Shown here one piece after another: positions 43,267 through 52,521 of a stretch of DNA of 64,000 nucleotides (its first letter is position 1; each line of letters begins with the position of its first letter). The translations under genes were made by a program, and so were the position numbers. Source of the stretch: CAVVEQ01 sp963802095 (GTDB lineage: Bacteria > Chloroflexota > Anaerolineae > Anaerolineales > Anaerolineaceae); contig CAWDHI010000003.1 of NCBI GenBank assembly GCA_963802095.1, positions 62,001 through 126,000 on the forward strand. The letters run 5' to 3'. The notes below the pieces were generated by a model. That model was given only the letters and a program-made list of their open reading frames with translations, was not told the DNA's origin and searched no databases.

Positions 43267-44092
43267 CCGGGTCGTATCCCATATCCGCCAGCAGGTCGGC
43301 CATGTATTGCACCCCGAGATCCGATGGATGCTCGCCATCTGGAAGGATAAAACCTTTTTCCCTGGGATCTTCGTCGTGGTTGATCCCGTTCATCCCGTCG
43401 AGACGGCTAACGAAGGGAATATTATAGGGCTCGGCTGCTTTTCTGGCAGAGTCGGATATGTTCTCCCAGCACTGCGTGCATTCCCCGAAAACACCGTTTT
43501 CCTTCCAGGGTTGGACGAGCGGATTGTAAAGATCGACCGCCCGGAGGATGGTGGGCTGCCCCGCGCGCAGCTTAATGACCTCACCCCAGATCCCGTTCAT
43601 ATCAGCAGCCCACTGTCCAAAACTCTCAGGGTTGCAGTTCTTCGGTTTTTGAGATGCAAAGCATTGATCAAAATCCAAAGGATGCTCTGCGTCGATCGAA
43701 TCCCAATAATTCAGAAAGACGACCACGTACTCGGCGTCTTTCAGGACCTCCGGGAGCTTCTCCAGGGCCATGCTTGGGGATGTTCCGGTACGCAATGCAT
43801 CCAGAACATCGCGGGTGCTTTGTGCGCCGAATGCATAATCCACATATTCGACCGTGACCCCCGTATCCTTTTCAATTCGGTCCGCGAGAGCATCCCCGAC
43901 CCCCCAAAGGCTGGAGTCGCTGATGATGACCAGCTGCCAGGTTTCCCCAGAGCCTACGGGCATCTCAAAAGGGGGTGTGGTCGGGGTTGGCGCAGGCGTT
44001 GGGGAGGGCGGGGGAGAGGCAGGCGCAGCACAGGCGCCGAGGACAGTGATCAATGAGAGCGCGATGGTCGATAATAATTTGATCGATCTCAT
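43247..44092 (-). CDS. SGNH-hydrolase-like lipoprotein 3
   Basis: A 281-residue lipoprotein from ATG 44092. Signal peptide MRSIKLLSTIALSLITVLGAC with lipobox LGAC, then a Pro/Thr stalk (PSPTPAPTPTTPPFE). The domain begins LVIISDSSLWGVGDALADRI, with SDS in place of GDS (nucleophile Ser kept), has VVVFLNYWDSIDAEHPLD, and closes DGEHPSDLGVQYMADLL (block V Asp-x-x-His). A distant relative of the two GDC lipoproteins at 28-30 kb, but with Ser. Probably an extracytoplasmic esterase. Followed by pxpA on the other strand (20-base overlap of ends). Confidence 0.78.
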   Translation of the reverse strand: MRSIKLLSTIALSLITVLGACAAPASPPPSPTPAPTPTTPPFEMPVGSGETWQLVIISDSSLWGVGDALADRIEKDTGVTVEYVDYAFGAQSTRDVLDALRTGTSPSMALEKLPEVLKDAEYVVVFLNYWDSIDAEHPLDFDQCFASQKPKNCNPESFGQWAADMNGIWGEVIKLRAGQPTILRAVDLYNPLVQPWKENGVFGECTQCWENISDSARKAAEPYNIPFVSRLDGMNGINHDEDPREKGFILPDGEHPSDLGVQYMADLLADMGYDPVIPPEE

Positions 44093-44105
44093 TTCTACTC
44101 CTTTA

Positions 44106-44612
44106 TCAAGGGATCTTGGAAAACTCGAACGGGCCAAGGATATTAATTGCCCCGTATGTATCCGTCCGGTAACATGCCATGTAAATCGGGTCGCCTTTGT
44201 AACTTCCGTTGGTGGAGAGATCGCGCGAAAACTGATAACTTCCCCCCGCTTCTTTCATATCATCGATCACCAGGTTGATGACCCATCCGGGAGGCAACAT
44301 TTCGTCGGTAGCATCCCAATCCATGAAATCTTGCAGGGTTTTTCCCTCCGCCAGGCTGAAGGTGATCACCCCAAACCGGGCTTTTACGCTTTCTTCCACC
44401 CTCCAGCTGTAGCTAAGTTGCCCGTAGGGGAGAACTTCCGGCCCGGTGTATTCGCAAGTGCCATCTTTAAACACGATCACCGCTTCCTCCGGCAGGGCAA
44501 TGGTGGGAGTGGATTGAACGGTGGGAGTATATTGAATGACGGGCGAAGCACATGCGCTGAACCAACCAGCCAGGAACATCAAGGCAAAGGTGGTGCGAAC
44601 TCCGTTTTTCAT
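44106..44612 (-). CDS. Lipoprotein of unknown function
   Basis: A 168-residue lipoprotein. ATG 44612 has AAGGA eight bases upstream. Signal peptide MKNGVRTTFALMFLAGWFSAC with lipobox FSAC. The mature part (VIVFKDGTCEYTGPEVLPYG, QLSYSWRVEESVKARFGVIT) resembles small copper/cupredoxin-like or plastocyanin-like beta domains often found in Chloroflexota lipoproteins, but no copper ligand set is evident. It lies between a GntR-LacI regulator and an SGNH lipoprotein, all in the same direction. Confidence 0.65.
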   Translation of the reverse strand: MKNGVRTTFALMFLAGWFSACASPVIQYTPTVQSTPTIALPEEAVIVFKDGTCEYTGPEVLPYGQLSYSWRVEESVKARFGVITFSLAEGKTLQDFMDWDATDEMLPPGWVINLVIDDMKEAGGSYQFSRDLSTNGSYKGDPIYMACYRTDTYGAINILGPFEFSKIP

Positions 44613-44623
44613 GGCATTTTCCT

Positions 44624-45763
44624 TCAATTACCACTGGGTGAGCTTGAGGAATGCCCCCCGCAGCTTTCACGAACGATCAGCCGGGTTGGAAGCGGTCCCC
44701 CGGGATCCGGGAGCGGAGAGCCATTGATCAGCAGAAATAGCCTGCGGAAGGATTCCGCGCCAAGCTCCCGCGCGGGAGCGGCAACGGTGGTGAGTGGGGG
44801 GTTGCAGCAGGCTGCCTCGGGGATATCATTAAAACCCACGACGGCAATATCCCCGGGTACTTTCAACCCGCGGCTTTGCAACTCCCGGATGGCGCCCAGG
44901 GCGATGCGGTCGGTGATGCAAAAAATTGCCTCCGGGGGAACGGCAAGGCGGAGCATTTTTTCCACCCCAACCCGCCCGAAGTGCTCATCGAAGGCACCGA
45001 CCCGGATGATCCACGCGTCGTTGGGGGAAACCCCCGCTTCGGCGAGCGCGCGGTTGTAACCGGCATTCAAAGGCAGAACGTTCTCGAAATCCTGTTTGTG
45101 GGTGATCAAACCCACCCGGCGGTATCCATGCCCTAGCAGATGCCGCGTGGCGGAATAGCCCGCGTTTTCCAGGTCCATCAACACACTAGTTCCAGTTCTT
45201 CCCGGAAGGTCCGCGAAAACGACAGGCTGTTTCCCGGAATCCAGGTCCTCGCGGTCCGATAACCCGGGAACCATGCAGGACGCGAGGATCACACCGTCGA
45301 CTTCCCGGGCAAGGAGCTTGCGCAGCGATTGAAGGGCTACCCCCGGATCATCGTGCGAACAGCAAAGCATGACGAGCGTATCCTTTTCGGCGGCAATTTC
45401 TTCCACCCCGGCGACGAAAGCGTGGTAGAAGGGGTTGGCAATGTCCGGAAGGATCACACCGATGGTGTTGGTTCGAACCCGGCCTGGCTTGAACTGCAAG
45501 GGGATCGGATCCAGCGTGTTCACGATCGTCCCGACCCCCTGGCGGGTGCTTACCAGCCCCTCCGCCTCAAGTTTTTGATAAGAAAGTCGAATGGTCTGAA
45601 AATTGATTTTTAACAACCCGGCAAGCTTGCGGACCGAGGGGAACCTTTCCCCTGGCTTTATTTGACCGGACGCGATTGCCCAGCCCAGCTGTGTTTTTAA
45701 TTGCTGGTTGATGGGAATATCCGAAGAGATATCAACCTGGATGGATTCGGGAAACTTCAACAA
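44624..45763 (-). CDS. GntR-LacI hybrid transcriptional regulator
   Basis: A 379-residue regulator with a GntR-type winged helix at residues 1-75 (PINQQLKTQLGWAIASGQIK, PGERFPSVRKLAGLLKINFQ, LEAEGLVSTRQGVGTIV) joined to a LacI-type sugar-binding domain (NTIGVILPDIANPFYHAFVA, VDGVILASCMV, YRRVGLITHKQDFENVLPLN, DIAVVGFNDIPEAACCNPPL). This is the AraR architecture. Such proteins repress sugar-use genes and release DNA on binding a sugar. The operator candidate lies 23 bases upstream of its start. The target sugar genes are not evident; an FGGY kinase lies 5 kb away. Confidence 0.88.
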   Translation of the reverse strand: MLKFPESIQVDISSDIPINQQLKTQLGWAIASGQIKPGERFPSVRKLAGLLKINFQTIRLSYQKLEAEGLVSTRQGVGTIVNTLDPIPLQFKPGRVRTNTIGVILPDIANPFYHAFVAGVEEIAAEKDTLVMLCCSHDDPGVALQSLRKLLAREVDGVILASCMVPGLSDREDLDSGKQPVVFADLPGRTGTSVLMDLENAGYSATRHLLGHGYRRVGLITHKQDFENVLPLNAGYNRALAEAGVSPNDAWIIRVGAFDEHFGRVGVEKMLRLAVPPEAIFCITDRIALGAIRELQSRGLKVPGDIAVVGFNDIPEAACCNPPLTTVAAPARELGAESFRRLFLLINGSPLPDPGGPLPTRLIVRESCGGHSSSSPSGN

Positions 45764-45785
45764 TATCCTCCGAGCCTTGTACTCC

Positions 45786-45811
45786 TACTGTATTATAGTA
45801 ACATAACAGTA
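45786..45811. promoter_or_regulatory. Candidate operator overlapping the regulator's own -10 box
   Basis: TACTGT (45786-45791) and ACAGTA (45806-45811) form an inverted repeat around 14 bases; a minus-strand TATAAT lies inside at 45792-45797. The layout would give autorepression. Confidence 0.45.
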
Positions 45812-45893
45812 TAACAATTACAACAATTTATTCAAAACAGAAGCCCCGTTGGGATGGTAGAATGCGGGTGAAATCTGATATGTGGAGAATTCC

Positions 45894-46805
45894 ATGACAC
45901 TAAAAACCCTTCATTTGTTATTGGTTGCATCGGTGGTTTTCATTGCCGCCTGCGCGCAAACCACCCCTGTTCCGCAACCGCCTACGCCTGAACTCCCACA
46001 ACCCACTCCGACCGCCATCATACAACCGGTGACCGAGGAAGCTGTGTTGAACGGCTCCTATTCCGTACGGGATGGCCAACAGACCGTGCAGCTTTCCGGC
46101 GGCAAGTATGAAGCCGGGCAGGGAGCGGATTACCTGCTGGTGTCTGTGGTTCCTCCCGTTGCGCTCGGTGATCTGAACGGCGACGAGGTGACCGATGCGG
46201 CGGTTGTCCTGACCGAGAATTACGGCGGCAGCGGAACTTTCCTTACCCTGGTGCCTGTACTGGCAACCCCGGAAGGCCCAAAACCCGAAAAGGGGGTGAG
46301 CCTGGGAGACCGCGTTCAGATCCAGTCGGTCGCATATTCAGAAGGTCAAGTAACCGTCTCGCTGATGGCGCAAGGCCCCAATGATCCCCAGTGCTGCCCA
46401 AGCCAAGCGCAAACCCGCGTCTATCAATACCTTCCCGGTTCCGGGATGGCATTGATGAGCGTCTCCTCGCAGACGGCGAATGGCCTGACCCGCACGATCA
46501 CCATCGATGTACCAGCAGCGGGCAGCGATGTTTCCAGCCCCATGCCGCTGAGCGGTAGCGTAACCGTAGCGCCCTTTGAGAACAACCTGGTGGTGAACCT
46601 CTATGATGCCAGCGGAGTGCAGGTCTCGGCCGGTCCGCTGGCGGTGAGCGCAGAGGAAATGGGCGGCCCGGGGACCTTCAGCACGAGCGTTGATCTGGCC
46701 GCAGCGTCCCTCCCGGCCGGTCTGGCGCGGGTGGAGGTGGTGGATACCAGCCCGGCGGATGGCGTGATCCTGGCGCTGGCTGCGGTTTTCGTCTCTTACA
46801 AATAG
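45894..46805 (+). CDS. Lipoprotein with C-terminal Gmad2-like immunoglobulin domain
   Basis: A 303-residue lipoprotein; ATG 45894 with GGAG seven bases upstream is chosen over the GTG at 45882. Signal peptide ends FIAAC. A Pro/Thr/Gln-rich linker follows, then a beta domain with VALGDLNGDEVTDAAVVLTE (FG-GAP/VCBS-like calcium loop, DLNGDEVTD). The C-terminal 110 residues (ITIDVPAAGSDVSSPMPLSG, NNLVVNLYDASGVQVSAGPL) match the Gmad2 immunoglobulin-like domain. Probably an envelope or sporulation/germination-like surface protein; function unknown. A terminator with a GAAA loop follows. Confidence 0.7.
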   Translation: MTLKTLHLLLVASVVFIAACAQTTPVPQPPTPELPQPTPTAIIQPVTEEAVLNGSYSVRDGQQTVQLSGGKYEAGQGADYLLVSVVPPVALGDLNGDEVTDAAVVLTENYGGSGTFLTLVPVLATPEGPKPEKGVSLGDRVQIQSVAYSEGQVTVSLMAQGPNDPQCCPSQAQTRVYQYLPGSGMALMSVSSQTANGLTRTITIDVPAAGSDVSSPMPLSGSVTVAPFENNLVVNLYDASGVQVSAGPLAVSAEEMGGPGTFSTSVDLAAASLPAGLARVEVVDTSPADGVILALAAVFVSYK

Positions 46806-46823
46806 CAGAACACCATTCGTCCC

Positions 46824-46847
46824 AAGCCCCGAAAGGGGTTTCTGTTT
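46824..46847 (+). terminator. Rho-independent terminator with GAAA tetraloop
   Basis: AAGCCCC (46824-46830), GAAA loop, GGGGTTT (46835-46841, one G-T wobble), then CTGTTTT. Confidence 0.75.
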
Positions 46848-46956
46848 TAAAGGAAAACTCGAATAAAAATAATTATTAATATATAATTATTATTTAATAA
46901 TAAATATTGAGGCGCTCAAAGTTCTCTTGAGATTCCTTACTGTTTTGAAAGGTGGG

Positions 46957-47021
46957 TTGCATCCTTCGAAAAAGGTATATACAATGAAGTTGCCCCAGTG
47001 TGTCTCTGGGCGGCTATGCAA
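46957..47021 (+). other. Leader region with possible three-way-junction fold
   Basis: TTGCAT (46957-46962) can pair with ATGCAA (47016-47021), enclosing a small hairpin CCTT/AAGG (46963-46975) and CCCAG/CTGGG (46994-47010). It ends 29 bases before the ATG at 47050, whose ribosome site GGGAGGAGG lies between. It does not match a riboswitch core I know. Could be chance pairing. Confidence 0.3.
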
Positions 47022-47049
47022 TTATCGATTATTTTGGGAGGAGGAAATC

Positions 47050-48772
47050 ATGTTCAAATCATCTCGTTTGTCCATATTGACCGCTGCGCTTATCCTGGCA
47101 ATGCTCTTCTCAGCCTTCCCGCTCGGCGCGGTGATGGCGGAGGGCGAGGAACCCGCCCCACCCGAAACACCAGTCACCGAAGAGGTGCCTGCTGCGCAGG
47201 AGGAAGCGCCACCGACCCAGGAGGAGGCTCCCCTAACTGTGGAGGAGGTCGCCGCCCTGGCGCCTGAGGGTGTGGCGGTTGTACCCGTGGATCCAGCGGG
47301 GGAGGTTCTGCCCATGGTGGAGGAAGCCACAGTAAATTCCTACGTCACCGGTGACCCGGTTCTTTGCCCAGAAGGTGCATCTTGGGGGGATCCAGCCTGT
47401 GTGCATTATGCCACGATTGACGAGGCGATCGATGCCGCCTATGGATTTGATTTCAGTACCATCTTTGTTGAAGCGGATTACACAGATCTGACGCCTGAAC
47501 CAATTTTCATTGATGGTGATTATTTCGACAACTGGGAATACCGATCGCTGACATTAATCGGTGGGGTGGATATTTCAACAGGAGAAGTCGTTGGGAAAAC
47601 CACCCTGAACAGGAGAATGGTTGTCAACAATATGCGGTTCTTCAACATGCAGAACTTTATTATGAACGATGTGGTGGAACCACTACCAGATTTTTCCGAG
47701 GTGGGAGCAACTCCTGAAGCGGCGTTTACATTTACCAGCGATCATAGTTCCGATATGAGTATCATCAATAGTGAGTTTACCAACAACGCCGGTGCAGGGT
47801 TGATGATACAAACTTCGGGAGCGGTTTCGCTGGATGGTGTCAAGGCAAATAATAACGGGGCTGGAAACACGGTATCCTCCCAAGCCTTCGGTGTTTATGT
47901 CTACCAATCCCAATTCAACAACAACCAGGGCACCGGTCTCGTTGTAGACTCAACATATCATATTTTTATGGTCTGCAACCAGGCAAAGAATAACGCTGGC
48001 GTGGACACACTTTTTCCAGAAATTGGCGGGGGTGGTATGTATCTGCGGGCAAACGGGGATATCTCGGTATGGTGTAGTAAAGTGACAGGAAATAGCAGCT
48101 ATGGACTGGTAGCAGAAACTTCGAATACGATTTATACAGCAAGCAATAACATCTCTGGAAACGGGTTGATCGATTTTGTCTCGCTATCTGAAAACGATGT
48201 TGTGGAGCAAACTGCTCCCTGCTCGGAATTTTGTCCCTCCTGCAGTGGCGGTGGCTCCACCGGTGAGGAAGAGAAACCCGTTGAGGGCAACACCCAGGTG
48301 GTGATCGTCAAGGTAGGTGATGGGAATGGCAGTACTGAGATCAAGCCCGGGTATTCCACCGTCTTCAAGCTCTACGAGCAGCAGGAGGAAGAAAACAAGC
48401 GGTTGGTACAGCTCACCGCCCTGACCTCGGGTTCCGCGCCAAGCGGCAGCAGCGCAGTTTACACCCCACTGGATGAAGACACCCTCCCCGCGCCATTACC
48501 CGAAGGCGCCAGCCTGATCCCATGGGGATTCAACCTGGCGATCACCAAACCGGATGGCACCGCCGTTGAATCACTGATCGGCTACATGCTGGTGCGCTTC
48601 TACCTGCCGGAGGGGTTTGTGCTGCCCGGCGGGATGCGCCTGGTGATCCAGTACTACGACCCGGCCACCTCCAGCTGGACACCGATGTCGACTGCGGTGG
48701 GGGGTGGGACGGCTTACACCTATCGCGAGCAAACCCGGCACCTACGTGCTGACCATGGTGCCGATCGAGTAA
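47050..48772 (+). pseudogene. Secreted parallel beta-helix protein, 3' end shifted by a one-base insertion
   Basis: A 573-residue exoprotein after correction. ATG 47050 with GGGAGGAGG upstream; Sec signal peptide ending near AVMAEGEE. An acidic Pro/Glu/Ala repeat follows (TEEVPAAQEEAPPTQEEAPL). Next comes a right-handed parallel beta-helix (residues about 110-400) with repeated NNAGAGLMIQTSGAVSLDGV-type turns. A C-terminal beta domain (VVIVKVGDGNGSTEIKPGYS) closes it. An extra C in 48734-48736 replaces the natural end YVLTMVPIE (stop at 48772) by an unrelated tail to 48804. Probably a cell-surface polysaccharide-binding or adhesin-like protein. Confidence 0.72.
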
Positions 48773-48790
48773 TCTCTCGATGTAGAAACA

Positions 48791-48824
48791 TAACTCCGGA
48801 GTGATTGCTCCGGAGTTATTTGTT
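48791..48824. terminator. Terminator between convergent genes
   Basis: Perfect 11-bp stem TAACTCCGGAG / CTCCGGAGTTA with six-base loop, followed by TTTGTT on the plus strand. Lies between the beta-helix gene and proC, which end toward each other. Confidence 0.85.
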
Positions 48825-48838
48825 AAGGCAAGCAAAGA

Positions 48839-49673
48839 TTAATCCGGTTTCTGGGCATCCTTGCCCGCACCCAGCGCCTGGCTGCGCTCGTAGGCAGCCC
48901 AAACCGCGCGCGAGATGGCGGTGCGAAAACCGGCTTTCTCAAGGTAATAGATCGCTTCGGCAGAGGTGCCGCCCGGGGAGGTGACCTCGTTGCGCAGGCT
49001 GGCGGCGTGCTGCTTGCGCCCGGCGTAGTAGTCCACCGAGCCGCGCAGGGTGGCGGTGACCAACTGCTCGGCGATGCGCCGCGGAAAGCCCAGGTGTACG
49101 CCCGCGTCGATCATGGCTTCCATGAAGAGGAACACATACGCCGGACCTGTGCCGGAAAGGGCGGTGGCCATATCCAGGTAGTTCTCGTCCTCCACGAAGA
49201 TCTCTTCGCCCAGCGCGTTCAGAATCCGCGATGCCAGCTCGCGCTGTTTTTCCGTGACCTCGGGAGCGGCCGTCCACACCGCGATGCCCTCGCCGATCTG
49301 CGCCGGGGTGTTGGGCATGGCGCGGATCACGGCGCGGTGATCCAGCCCGGCCTGCAGGGAAGCTACCTTCGCGCCGGCGATGATGGAGATGACAAGGGAG
49401 GAGAGAGGAATGACCCCGCGCAAATCCTTCATCACCGCGGAGAGGCGCTGCGGTTTGACCGAGAGGATGACCACATCCGCCAGCTTGGCGGCTTCAGTGT
49501 TGCCAGCGAAACCGATCTTGTAGCGCTCCACCAGCTCCTCGCCCCGCGCGGAGCGCGGGCCGGAAGCGGTCACCCCGGCGGGGGTGGTGAGTCTCTTTTC
49601 GCAGCAACCCGGCGATGATGGCTTCTCCCATCACCCCGGGGCCGATGATGACAAAACGGGTTTTTTCGGTCAT
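48839..49673 (-). pseudogene. proC: Pyrroline-5-carboxylate reductase, interrupted by a one-base insertion
   Basis: Two frames give a 277-residue ProC. The N-terminal frame starts at ATG 49673 with VIIGPGVMGEAIIAGLLRK, the NAD(P)-binding Rossmann turn. One extra A in the AAAA run at 49596-49599 breaks the frame; then RLTTPAGVTASGPRSARGEE, LADVVILSVKPQRLSAVMKD, VIRAMPNTPAQIGEGIAVW, ATALSGTGPAYVFLFMEAMI and VTSPGGTSAEAIYYLEKAGF read on. All are ProC landmarks. It makes proline from pyrroline-5-carboxylate. A housekeeping gene broken by one base is more likely a sequence error than true loss. Confidence 0.9.
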
Positions 49674-49721
49674 GGCGGTACCCTCAACTTAAGATTGCGG
49701 AATTATAGCGGAAAAACCGGG

Positions 49722-50768
49722 TTAATCCCCGGACAATACCCCGAGTTCCTCAATAATTTGTTTGAAATAAAAATCTACGCGACGGATCAAACCCACCATG
49801 CTTAGAAAGCCATGCTGCATTCCGTTGCAACGAATTAACTTCACAGCATTCCCGGCTTGTAGTAGTTTTTGGGCATATGCCTCACCCTCATCCCTTAATA
49901 CATCAAATTCCGCAGTCACTACCAGGGCGGGGGGCAAACCTCGAAGATCGACCTGGAGCGCAGGAGAGAGCCTTGGGTCAAGCCGATCCCTGGGATTGGG
50001 TGCATAGTTTTCCAGAAACCACTCCACATCCGCAAGGGGCAAACCGAGGGCTTTACCACCGAATTCGTGGTAGGAAGGAGTATCCAGGTGGGCGCTATCA
50101 AGAGCAGCATAAAGCAAAATCTGCCCCGCCATAAGGGGTTCTCCCTTTCGAGAAAGCTCCTGGGCAATCACCGCGGTAAGATTTCCCCCTGCAGAATCGC
50201 CTCCGGCAAAAATTCGGGTTGGATCCGCGCCTAATTCCGCCGCGTGGTCATGTGCCCAGATGAAAGCAGTTATTGAATCTTCAACCGCCGCAGGGAAACG
50301 GTACTCAGGAGCGAGGCGGTAATCTATCGAAAGGATAACCATCCCCGCCTGTTTACAAAAGTAGCGGCAAATATTATCCGCACTTTCGCAGTTGCCAAGA
50401 ACCCACCCTCCACCGTGGAAATACACCAACAACGGTTGAGGATGAGAATTATTCATCCTATACAGCCTGGCGCGTATTCCTCCGCCAGGTCCAGGAATCT
50501 CCAAATCCCGGGTGGAATCCACCCGTTCAAATTTTCCACCTATCTTCCGAAGCAAAGGGAAATTAGCGTCGAAATGCTTTCGTGCGGCTTGCGGTACCTG
50601 CCCAGTGAGCGCCTTTTCCCCTAAAAGCTGCTGGCCGAGGAGAAGGAGTTTAACCTGTGGATCAAGCACACCGCCTGGAAGGGGATTAGGTTGGGATACC
50701 CACCCAACCCATTTGAGTTTTATGAAAACCCAAGCAAATTTAAGACTGTTACCGATCGATAATGCCAT
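49722..50768 (-). CDS. Alpha/beta hydrolase, hormone-sensitive lipase (HSL) family
   Basis: A 348-residue esterase from ATG 50768 (GGAGGAGGC upstream). HSL family motifs: oxyanion loop YFHGGGWVLGNCESADNICR near residue 125, nucleophile elbow GGDSAGGNLTAVIAQELSR, acid in VVTAEFDVLRDEGEAYAQKL and His in GMQHGFLSM. A 70-residue helical cap precedes the catalytic domain. Acts on short-chain esters; the physiological substrate is unknown. Confidence 0.88.
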   Translation of the reverse strand: MALSIGNSLKFAWVFIKLKWVGWVSQPNPLPGGVLDPQVKLLLLGQQLLGEKALTGQVPQAARKHFDANFPLLRKIGGKFERVDSTRDLEIPGPGGGIRARLYRMNNSHPQPLLVYFHGGGWVLGNCESADNICRYFCKQAGMVILSIDYRLAPEYRFPAAVEDSITAFIWAHDHAAELGADPTRIFAGGDSAGGNLTAVIAQELSRKGEPLMAGQILLYAALDSAHLDTPSYHEFGGKALGLPLADVEWFLENYAPNPRDRLDPRLSPALQVDLRGLPPALVVTAEFDVLRDEGEAYAQKLLQAGNAVKLIRCNGMQHGFLSMVGLIRRVDFYFKQIIEELGVLSGD

Positions 50769-50805
50769 AATCGCCTCCTCCGACCGGGAAAACGCCGAAT
50801 ATTTT

Positions 50806-52347
50806 CTACCCGATCGTTCGAATCTTCTTATAAAAAGGTTGAAGCTTTTTATACATCTGCAGGTAGATCTCGTTATAGAGTTGGTCATATACTTTGTGAT
50901 TCTTCGGGTCGGGGCTGAAGGTTTCACCGACGCGGGTCATGGCAGCCACGGCGGATGGAAAATCTGGGTGGAGCCTGGCACCCACAGCCGCGTCGATTGC
51001 GGCTCCCAACCCGCTGGCTTCATAAACATGCGGGCGCGCGGTGGGCAGCCCGAATATATCAGCAGTGAGCTGCATGGCTGCCCGCGACTGGCTGCCCCCT
51101 CCGGCCACGCGCAATTCGCGAATCTTCACCTTGCTGCGCTTCTCGGTACGTTCCGCCCCTTCGCGCAGCGCGTAGGCCAGGCCTTCCAGGATGGCACGGT
51201 AGATATGGGCGCGGGTGTGCACATCCCCAAAGCCGATGATCGCGCCGCGGGCTTCGGGGCCTGGGCTTCGCAAGCCGGGGGACCAGTATGGCTGGAGGAT
51301 GAGCCCCTGCGAGCCGGGTGGGACGGATTCGACCAGCTCGTCAAAGAGCGCTTCGGGCTCCACGCCCTTTTCGGTGGCCAGGCGCTCCTCGCGCAGGCCG
51401 AATTCCTGCTTGAACCAGCTCACCATCCAGTAGCCGCGGTAGATCTGGATCTCAAAGCTGTAGAGTCCGGGAACGGCAGAAGGGTAGGGGGGGATGAGCG
51501 GGATGACCTCGATGTATTTATCATGGGTGGTATTGATGGTGGCGGTGGTGCCGTAGGAGAGGCAGGCGATGGAAGGATCCAGCGACCCGGCGCCGATCAC
51601 CTCGCAGGCTTTATCGGCTGCCGCAGCGATGAGAGGCAGCCCGACCGGGATGCCCGTGGCCGCGGCAGCTTCGGGGGTGATGCGCCCAAGCTCCTGACCC
51701 TGGGGGATGAGCTCGGGCAGCAAGGCGGGGTCAAGCGGGATGGCCTGCCACTTCCAGTCAGAACTGGAAGCCCAGCGCTGAGATTTATAGTCGAAGGGCA
51801 CGTAGCCAACCTGGCTGCCGACCGAATCCACGAAGCGCCCGGTGAGCAGGTGAACCAGGTAGCCGGATAAAAAGAGATAGTGGCGGGTGGATTTCCAAAT
51901 CTCTGGCTGGTTGGTGGAAAGCCAGTTGGCTTCGGCCTCTGCCTGCAGGTAGGCGACCGTATCGCTCGCGCCTGCTACCTTGAAAGCCGCACCCCACAAT
52001 CCACTGACGGGAGGCATCCCCTCGGCGCGGCGCTGGTCCAGCCAGACGATGGCCGGACGCAGGGGTTTGCCATCCACATCCAGGTTTATCATCGTGGAGC
52101 GCTGGGTGGTGAGGGCTACTGCGGCGATGGAGGAGATATCCACGCTCTTTTGCTTGAAGAGTCCCTTGCAGGCGGAGCAGAGCGCGTTCCAGAACACAGC
52201 CGGGTCCTGCTCGGCCAATCCCGGGGCGGTGGAGTAGTAAGGTTCGATGGGCACACGCTCCTTGGCAAGCAGGTTGCCCTGCGGGTCGAACAGCAAAGCG
52301 CGGGCGGATTGCGTCCCATGGTCTATGGCAAGCAGGTTTTCAGGCAT
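50806..52347 (-). CDS. FGGY-family carbohydrate kinase
   Basis: A 513-residue sugar kinase. LAIDHGTQSARALLFDPQGN is the first ATP-binding loop, TTQRSTMINLDVDGKPLRPA and IVWLDQRRAEGMPPVSG the sugar-binding region (WxDxR), LSYGTTATINTTHDKY the second phosphate loop, and REGAERTEKRSKVKIRELRV with AGGGSQSRAAMQLTADIFG the FGGY-type adenosine motif. Xylulokinase/glycerol-kinase-like length. No sugar transport genes adjoin it, so the substrate is open. GGAGG upstream of the start. Confidence 0.88.
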   Translation of the reverse strand: MPENLLAIDHGTQSARALLFDPQGNLLAKERVPIEPYYSTAPGLAEQDPAVFWNALCSACKGLFKQKSVDISSIAAVALTTQRSTMINLDVDGKPLRPAIVWLDQRRAEGMPPVSGLWGAAFKVAGASDTVAYLQAEAEANWLSTNQPEIWKSTRHYLFLSGYLVHLLTGRFVDSVGSQVGYVPFDYKSQRWASSSDWKWQAIPLDPALLPELIPQGQELGRITPEAAAATGIPVGLPLIAAAADKACEVIGAGSLDPSIACLSYGTTATINTTHDKYIEVIPLIPPYPSAVPGLYSFEIQIYRGYWMVSWFKQEFGLREERLATEKGVEPEALFDELVESVPPGSQGLILQPYWSPGLRSPGPEARGAIIGFGDVHTRAHIYRAILEGLAYALREGAERTEKRSKVKIRELRVAGGGSQSRAAMQLTADIFGLPTARPHVYEASGLGAAIDAAVGARLHPDFPSAVAAMTRVGETFSPDPKNHKVYDQLYNEIYLQMYKKLQPFYKKIRTIG

Positions 52348-52467
52348 GTTGGTTCCTCCTGGAAAGGATGACTATATTATGCGCCGGAATGGGATTTTTT
52401 GCCAAAGGAAATTATTTGTGCGGATCGGGCATCTATCCGCTTTTGCCAGCGGAACCACCCATGCAAA

Positions 52468-52496
52468 ATGAACCGGGCACCAAATCGGTGCCCGGA
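52468..52496 (-). terminator. Terminator downstream of the GyrI-like gene
   Basis: CCGGGCACC (52473-52481) and GGTGCCCGG (52487-52495) with a five-base loop. On the minus strand the stem is followed by TTCATTTTG. Confidence 0.7.
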
Positions 52497-52521
52497 TTTC
52501 GCGTCAAAGATCAGTTTTCTT

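Noticed and set aside
45468..45490. A TTCGAACCC stretch suggesting a tRNA T-arm.
   Set aside because: No acceptor or anticodon stem fits around it and it lies inside the GntR-LacI coding sequence.
50512..51870. A 452-codon plus-strand frame over the hydrolase and FGGY kinase genes.
   Set aside because: Both opposite-strand genes have complete family motifs; this frame has none.
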